From positions 1 to 8,971 of the forward strand of contig CANGFL010000038.1 of assembly GCA_947453015.1 (NCBI GenBank): a stretch of 8,971 nucleotides of DNA, read 5' to 3'. Positions 4,504 through 8,971 of this stretch are shown one piece after another. The stretch is from Oxalobacteraceae bacterium. Lineage in GTDB: Bacteria > Pseudomonadota > Gammaproteobacteria > Burkholderiales > Burkholderiaceae_D. Numbering within the stretch: the stretch's first letter is position 1; the number at the start of each line of letters is the position of its first letter. The position numbers and the translations under genes were made by a program. Below the pieces are notes generated by a model, which was not told where the DNA came from, ran no database searches, and saw only the letters and a list, made by a program, of their open reading frames with translations.

Positions 4504-5610
4504 GTGGCCACGCATTCACACGTTAAATTTTTCAGAGGTGTTGGTCTAACCGATCTTTTGGTGGGATTAGCGATTGGTATGTTGGCGATGCTGGTCATTA
4601 TTAAAGTAGCAGTGTTATTTGAAGCACGTAGAAAATCTACCGTGGGCGCAGCAGATGCGCAGCAAAATGTCGCCATCGCAGTGAGTTTGATGTCACGTGA
4701 ATTACGCATGGCTGGTCAGGGCTTAGGACCTGTTGATAGTCTGGGATGTGCAGTGGCGCATGATCTGGGTACAGCACTTGGGACCTTGTCGCTAACACCA
4801 GTCACGATCATTGATGGCAGTGCAGGAGCACCAGATGAAATCCGAATTTTTTCCAGCGCAACACGACAAAGTACTGCTGCGGCTAGGTTACTCATAGCCC
4901 ACGCAAGTACTGATACAGCAATGCAGATCGACAGTATCTTGGGTATGCAGCCCGACGATTTCTTAGTGTTTTATGAGGCTGGTAAGGCATGCAGTCTGGT
5001 GCGAGCAACCGCGATATCGACAGGTGCGTATCGCGTTGATCATTCAGCTATGCCGCTCGTAACACCCACTACATCTGCAGCAGCAGGCACGGTCGCAACA
5101 CCTGCAGCATTAGATTATGTCTCGGGATCCCGCCTGATCAATCTGGGTTCGCTTCACCTCGTGCGTTATGCCATCAATACCAACAACGATCTTCAAACAT
5201 CCCGCTTTAGCGTGACATCAGCCGATTGGCAAACGGCGGCCATGGCATCCGGTATGGTCAGTCTGCAGGCGCAATACGGGTTTGATAATCGTCCGGGAGT
5301 ACAAACTTCGCCGCAAGTCACGTTCTGGAGTTCATCCATGATCGATGCTGATGGAAACGGAAAAGTAGGGGACTCCAACGATGTAAAACGATTGATCGCG
5401 CTACGTTTTGCTGTGGTAGCACGCAGTAGTGAACGCAACGATCAAGGTTGTAACACCTCGCAGCCGCAATGGACAGCTGGTGACGCCACCACTGGGCAAT
5501 TAGCGTTGACAGATATTTCTCTGGATCACGTGACTAACTGGAATTGTTTTCGCTATCGCGTTTTAGAAGCCGAGGTGCCACTGCGAAATTTAATCTGGAA
5601 TGATTCATGA
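4504..5610 (+). CDS. pilW: Type IV minor pilin, PilW family
   Basis: This is a 368-residue PilW-type prepilin, the large minor pilin that bridges the initiation complex and PilY1. The leader MATHSHVKFFRG is followed by VGLTDLLVGLAIGMLAMLVI. Cleavage after Gly12 gives Val +1 and Asp at +5 (residue 17) instead of the conserved Glu. The region after the helix, AADAQQNVAIAVSLMSRELR (about 49-68) followed by MAGQGLG, is the typical PilW pattern. An EF-hand-like acidic loop, DADGNGKVGDSND, is at 281-293. The start must be GTG 4504, because the in-frame TAA of pilV lies two codons before it and no later start leaves a leader. No Shine-Dalgarno is visible, so translation probably depends on re-initiation from pilV. 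The GTG is embedded in the perfect 10-base palindrome CGTGGCCACG (4503-4512). The end overlaps pilX by 4 bases (ATGA). Confidence 0.87.
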   Translation: MATHSHVKFFRGVGLTDLLVGLAIGMLAMLVIIKVAVLFEARRKSTVGAADAQQNVAIAVSLMSRELRMAGQGLGPVDSLGCAVAHDLGTALGTLSLTPVTIIDGSAGAPDEIRIFSSATRQSTAAARLLIAHASTDTAMQIDSILGMQPDDFLVFYEAGKACSLVRATAISTGAYRVDHSAMPLVTPTTSAAAGTVATPAALDYVSGSRLINLGSLHLVRYAINTNNDLQTSRFSVTSADWQTAAMASGMVSLQAQYGFDNRPGVQTSPQVTFWSSSMIDADGNGKVGDSNDVKRLIALRFAVVARSSERNDQGCNTSQPQWTAGDATTGQLALTDISLDHVTNWNCFRYRVLEAEVPLRNLIWNDS

Positions 5611-6236
5611 AAGCCTGTCGTCAATCGGGTGCAAGCTTAGTTGTAACGCTTGTGATGTTAGTCATCATGAGTTTGGGTGCCATAGGCTTAGTTCGTTCTA
5701 TTGATACCAGTTTGATGGTGGCCTCTAATCTGGCATTTCGTGAATCAGCAGTACTCGCCTCGGATGCGGGTACTGAAGCAGCCATCAACTGGCTCTCACC
5801 TTTAATCACGACTACTGATCTTGCGGCTAATCAGGAAGCTGAAGGGTATTACGCAAATGTGTCGGATGGCATGGATATTAGTGGCATGGCCGGCGCAAGC
5901 GCAAAAGTAGCGATTGATTGGGATGACACCAAATGCAAAGGTAGTACAGCCCCCGTTTGTCAGCAACCCGCGGCTGCACTCACTACGACGAATGCAGGAA
6001 ATTCAGTTCGATACATTATTCACCGCCTTTGTCGCACAGCAGGAAGCCCTAACGGCGCAACCAATAATTGTTTGATGTATCAAGTCGGTTTGGCTGCCAG
6101 CCTCAAGAAAAGTCAAATCAGTTATGGGGCGGCGAGCATTTTTTCATCAACCGCCAGCGTTTATTACCGCATTACTGTGCGTGTTCGTGGTCCTCGCAAC
6201 ACCACAGTATTTACTCAGACTTTAATTCACTTCTAG
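5607..6236 (+). CDS. pilX: Type IV minor pilin, PilX family
   Basis: This 209-residue PilX-type prepilin belongs to the pilus tip/initiation complex and is related to GspK. The leader MKACRQSG is followed by ASLVVTLVMLVIMSLGAIGL. Cleavage after Gly8 gives Ala +1 and Val at +5 (residue 13). The absence of Glu +5 is what is known for the PilX/GspK type of pilin, which is placed at the tip. The following helix RSIDTSLMVASNLAFRESAV (about 30-49) with LASDAGTEAA is the PilX N-terminal pattern. Cysteines at about 110, 119, 142 and 154 may form disulfides. The C-terminal strand VYYRITVRVRGPRNTTVF (about 185-202) is typical. The ATG at 5607 overlaps the pilW stop as ATGA, implying translational coupling. 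After its TAG come 85 AT-rich bases before pilY1. Confidence 0.88.
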   Translation: MKACRQSGASLVVTLVMLVIMSLGAIGLVRSIDTSLMVASNLAFRESAVLASDAGTEAAINWLSPLITTTDLAANQEAEGYYANVSDGMDISGMAGASAKVAIDWDDTKCKGSTAPVCQQPAAALTTTNAGNSVRYIIHRLCRTAGSPNGATNNCLMYQVGLAASLKKSQISYGAASIFSSTASVYYRITVRVRGPRNTTVFTQTLIHF

Positions 6237-6265
6237 TTGATTCCTATTGCTCTGAAAAATTTTAT
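6237..6265 (+). promoter_or_regulatory. Weak internal promoter candidate before pilY1
   Basis: TTGATT (6237-6242) and TTTTAT (6260-6265), spaced by 17 bases, each match 4 of 6 sigma70 consensus positions. They lie in the only sizeable untranslated gap of the operon. AT-rich sequence gives such matches easily by chance, so this is a suggestion only. Confidence 0.2.
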
Positions 6266-6311
6266 TCATCGTTGATTAATTATTTTTACAAAGTCCAATT
6301 TTTAGAAATCT

Positions 6312-6315
6312 GGAG
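6312..6315 (+). promoter_or_regulatory. Shine-Dalgarno that sets the pilY1 start
   Basis: GGAG at 6312-6315 is 6 bases before the ATG at 6322, a good spacing. A competing ATG at 6317 is only 1 base away and reads ATG GAA TGC TAA, a three-codon dead end that overlaps the true start. The site therefore selects 6322, which also gives a normal signal peptide. Confidence 0.7.
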
Positions 6316-6321
6316 CATGGA

Positions 6322-8971
6322 ATGCTAAGTGTTCTACTTCGAATGATGACAATAGGCCTAATGCTATCAATGGCTAACGCTTTTTCGGCCAATGATATTG
6401 CCTCATCGCCTATCAATTATTTAATTTCGGCGCAGGTTAAACCCAATATATTTTTCATATTAGATGATTCAGGCAGTATGCAGTGGAGCTATCTGGGTGA
6501 TGAAGTCGTAATCAATGGCTATGAAAAAACTATTGGTTATCGTAATTCGCTTTGCAATAAAATTTATTACAACCCATCAGTGGTTTATGAGCCACCCGAA
6601 CAAGCAGATGGGACTGCGTATCCTCCACAAAATTTCACAGCGGCTTTATATGATGGCTTCAAGTCTGATTCTATCGCCGTTGATCTATCGACTAGCTTTA
6701 CCGCCTGGCGTACAGCAACTAGTTCGTTACCCGTACCAACAACCCCGTCGACCATTACCTATCACGGCGACTGTTCGACGAATACCGGTGGAGCTTGCAG
6801 ATCGGGTGATAACGATTATCCCAATCGGCCAGAGCCAGCCTACTACTTTGTCTATCAGGGTTCGCAAGCGAATCGATTGGGTGATGGGTCATCAGAAGAT
6901 CACTGTCTTAATTCATCACCCTCGCCGAATTGGAGCAAAGTGGTGGTGAGTAGTAGTTCTGGTACAGATTCTTCGGACGAGCGAACGAATTTTGCTAATT
7001 GGTATAGCTACTATCGAACCCGCATTCTCACCATGAAAACGGCTGTTGGCAGAGCGTTTCATAACATAGGTGATCAATTCCGCGTGGGATTTTCTACGAT
7101 AGGCTATAGCGGTGTGAGTTCTGATGATCCTGGATTCTTAAAAATATCCGATTTTGATTCGGCGCAGAAGGAATTGTTTTACAAAAAATTTTATGCCATC
7201 GATCCACTTTCAAGCACGCCTTTGCGTGCAGCATTATCTAAAGCCGGGCGTCTGTATGCGGGTAAGTTACTGACTGGGGCAGATGATCCTGTACGGTTTT
7301 CTTGCCAGCAGAATTTTACGATTCTTTCTACCGATGGTTATTGGAATACAAGCGGGGAATCGGGGAGTTATGGCCCAAAGATGATCGATGGTCGTACCGA
7401 TGTCGGCAACCAAGATCATGATCTGCCGCGACCAATGTATGACGGTGATTCGACTTTATCGCCCATTCGTGCAGCGAAGCTGACTATTCGACCTAGTGCA
7501 GCCTCGACAGATCCTTATATGGTCGTTTTTGGCATACAGGTCGATGGTAAAGAATTAATGAGTAACGGTACACAAGTAACGATAGGTGCCGATAGTGATT
7601 CTGCATCGTCCCTGCTTGCATCAGGAGTCGCTTCCAATATTACTAAGGAAGGATTTCGAGCGATTGCTTTAGGTAGTGATGTTTATATAATCGCGCCACC
7701 GGCATCGACCCAAAATTTTGGAACCCCGGTAGTAGATCAGTACGGGAAAATCGATGTCAATGTGGAGTCGTTTATAACTATTTCACGCAGTGGTGGATCT
7801 AGTAATAGTTTGGCGGATGTCGCGTCTTATTATTTTCGAACAGATATACGCCAGCCCGCTTTTTCTAACTGTCCCACTGAGCGTGAGGTGTGCGCTAACA
7901 ATGTACCCGTCGCACCTGGCAGTCGTGATGGAAATTTTCAACATATGGTGACGCACACAGTGGGGCTAGGTGCGTCAGGTAGTTTGCAGTATCGAGAGGA
8001 TTACGCTGAGGCGATCTCGGGCGACTTTAAGGAAATTATTAATGGGCGTCGCGATTGGCCTGACCCTATGTTTTATAACGGCCCTGAACGAGTCGATGAT
8101 CTTTGGCATGCCGCTATAAATGGAGGAGGGCGCTACTTCAATGCATCCAATCCTGAATCACTATCGAAGGCACTGTCTAGCACCTTATCTACTATTCGCG
8201 CATCGATAGGAGCAGCGGCGGCTGCATCAACCAGTAGTCAGCAGCCAGTAGAGGGTGACAATTTAATATTTGCATCGAGCTTTCGCAGTATGTACTGGGA
8301 TGGCGATGTCGAAGCTAGACGGATTAACCTAACCGATGGCAGTCTCTCTGTGCAGGCTGAATGGTCAGCATCAACGCAACTCGATAAACGGGTCGATAGT
8401 CTCTCTGATAAGCGAAAAATTTGGGTGCAATCCTATACGGACGCCAGCTTACTCAAAAATTTTCTCTGGTCAGAACTGGATAGTACGGAACAACGATTAT
8501 TTCAAAACAGATGTACAGCTACATCCAGACTTTCGCAATGCAATAACCTGACATCAACCCAGAGGAGAGAGTTGACCGGTGAGCGCTTAGTCAATTATCT
8601 GAGAGGTCAATTCGCCTTTGAAGATAGAGCAGAAAATAACCTGAAATTATTTCGTAGGCGTGATCATGTGCTGGGCGCCGTCATGAGTGCTCAGCCTTTG
8701 TATGTTGGCCGACCAGCATTTCGCTACGCCGATGAAAATTACGGTGCGTTCCGAGATGATCTGCAAGTTAATCGCAAAGGGATGTTGTATGTAGCAGCTA
8801 ACGATGGGATGTTACATGCGCTCGATGCAGCAACTGGAGCTGAAGTTTGGGCTTTTATCCCCGCAGCAGTACTGCCTACCTTATACAAACTAGCAGACAC
8901 TCAATTTGGCCAACAGTCGACTTACTTACTTGATGGCTCACCGGTTGCTGGCGATATTTGTCCAGGTACGG
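6322..8971 (+). CDS. pilY1: Type IV pilus tip protein PilY1 (partial, cut by window end)
   Basis: The frame is open from ATG 6322 to the last base: 883 whole codons plus one base, no stop. PilY1 is a secreted pilus-tip protein that promotes pilus extension, adhesion and surface sensing. A signal peptide covers about residues 1-23 (Arg7, hydrophobic 8-19, cleavage near ANA or FSA). A von Willebrand A-like domain follows. NIFFILDDSGSM (43-54) carries the metal-site DxSxS (Asp48, Ser50, Ser52), STPLRAAL has Thr299, and ILSTDGYWN has Asp338. An extra segment at about 387-487 precedes SLADVASYYFRTDIR (496-510), which belongs to the family pattern. The C-terminal beta-propeller begins with GAVMSAQPLYVGRP and RKGMLYVAANDGMLHALDAA (818-837), then GAEVWAFIP (839-847). 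The calcium-binding loop known from Pseudomonas PilY1 would lie beyond the window. ATG 6322 has a GGAG 6 bases upstream. Arg AGA/CGA and Ile ATA codons are frequent compared with rplS. Confidence 0.93.
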   Translation, partial: MLSVLLRMMTIGLMLSMANAFSANDIASSPINYLISAQVKPNIFFILDDSGSMQWSYLGDEVVINGYEKTIGYRNSLCNKIYYNPSVVYEPPEQADGTAYPPQNFTAALYDGFKSDSIAVDLSTSFTAWRTATSSLPVPTTPSTITYHGDCSTNTGGACRSGDNDYPNRPEPAYYFVYQGSQANRLGDGSSEDHCLNSSPSPNWSKVVVSSSSGTDSSDERTNFANWYSYYRTRILTMKTAVGRAFHNIGDQFRVGFSTIGYSGVSSDDPGFLKISDFDSAQKELFYKKFYAIDPLSSTPLRAALSKAGRLYAGKLLTGADDPVRFSCQQNFTILSTDGYWNTSGESGSYGPKMIDGRTDVGNQDHDLPRPMYDGDSTLSPIRAAKLTIRPSAASTDPYMVVFGIQVDGKELMSNGTQVTIGADSDSASSLLASGVASNITKEGFRAIALGSDVYIIAPPASTQNFGTPVVDQYGKIDVNVESFITISRSGGSSNSLADVASYYFRTDIRQPAFSNCPTEREVCANNVPVAPGSRDGNFQHMVTHTVGLGASGSLQYREDYAEAISGDFKEIINGRRDWPDPMFYNGPERVDDLWHAAINGGGRYFNASNPESLSKALSSTLSTIRASIGAAAAASTSSQQPVEGDNLIFASSFRSMYWDGDVEARRINLTDGSLSVQAEWSASTQLDKRVDSLSDKRKIWVQSYTDASLLKNFLWSELDSTEQRLFQNRCTATSRLSQCNNLTSTQRRELTGERLVNYLRGQFAFEDRAENNLKLFRRRDHVLGAVMSAQPLYVGRPAFRYADENYGAFRDDLQVNRKGMLYVAANDGMLHALDAATGAEVWAFIPAAVLPTLYKLADTQFGQQSTYLLDGSPVAGDICPGT
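7480..7785 (+). other. Extra domain inside the PilY1 VWA region
   Basis: About 100 residues (387-487 of PilY1) sit between the TDGYWN strand and SLADVASYYF, which are close together in shorter PilY1 proteins. The segment looks beta-rich: FGIQVDGKELM, then TQVTIGADSDSASSLLASGV, then NITKEGFRAIALGSDVYIIA. This is a strand, a helix of small residues and a pair of strands. The frame is continuous and codon use does not change visibly. I read it as a small inserted domain, of a type that I believe occurs in other betaproteobacterial PilY1 proteins. Boundaries are approximate and function is unknown. Confidence 0.5.

Noticed and set aside
6515..6949. Plus-strand frame of 144 codons near the start of pilY1
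   Set aside because: It lies in a different phase within the uninterrupted pilY1 frame, which carries clear VWA motifs on both sides.
6940..6960. Triplet repeats GTG GTG GTG AGT AGT AGT in pilY1
   Set aside because: Short in-frame Val/Ser runs only; any length change keeps the frame, and the run is too short to suggest a variable tract.
6322..8971. Suspected frameshift or pseudogene in pilY1
   Set aside because: Codon-by-codon reading from ATG 6322 shows no stop or phase change to the last base, and N-terminal, VWA and propeller motifs are all in one frame.
1..8971. Mobile element, CRISPR array, tRNA or defence system
   Set aside because: No transposase or integrase motifs, no regularly spaced repeats, no cloverleaf-like RNA and no defence-type domains were seen; the window is explained by core genes and a type IV pilus operon.

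Overview
The window reads as chromosomal DNA of a betaproteobacterium, most likely Burkholderiales. The evidence is the order rplS, then a CoA-pyrophosphatase-type Nudix gene, then a CobD/CbiB-family membrane gene, together with a DUF3579 protein (a family seen mainly in Betaproteobacteria) and the style of the type IV pilins. Base composition is moderate rather than GC-rich. This would suit lineages such as Oxalobacteraceae or Undibacterium-like bacteria, but genus is a guess. All genes recognised are on the + strand.

Positions 1-2674 are a conserved housekeeping block. rplS (ribosomal protein L19) has a strong Shine-Dalgarno site and ends in a textbook intrinsic terminator. The Nudix hydrolase starts only a few bases after the T-tract. 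A CobD/CbiB-family membrane protein with a degenerate catalytic-type motif follows, and then a complete DUF3579 protein.

Positions 2675-3047 hold no gene. The stretch is AT-rich and carries several inverted repeats, including a promoter-like sequence followed at once by a nested palindrome that looks like an operator. It is the probable control region of the next block.

Positions 3048-8971 form a type IV pilus minor-pilin and tip-adhesin operon in the order pilE-like, fimT/gspH-like, pilV, pilW, pilX, pilY1. Junctions are tight: a 1-base TGATG overlap (fimT/pilV), a 3-base gap (pilV/pilW) and a 4-base ATGA overlap (pilW/pilX). The exceptions are 20 bases after pilE and 85 AT-rich bases before pilY1. 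In this family the minor pilins are processed by prepilin peptidase and form an initiation/tip complex that carries PilY1 and primes assembly of the major pilin. PilY1 has a signal peptide, a von Willebrand A-like domain with an apparently complete metal-binding site, and the start of its C-terminal beta-propeller. The window cuts it off after 883 codons, with the frame still open.

I do not see an undescribed system, mobile element, CRISPR array or tRNA/rRNA gene. The points worth a second look are local: the operator-like palindrome before pilE, the terminator against the Nudix start, the altered motif in the CbiB-like protein, the non-standard +5 residues of PilW and PilX, and an inserted domain in PilY1.
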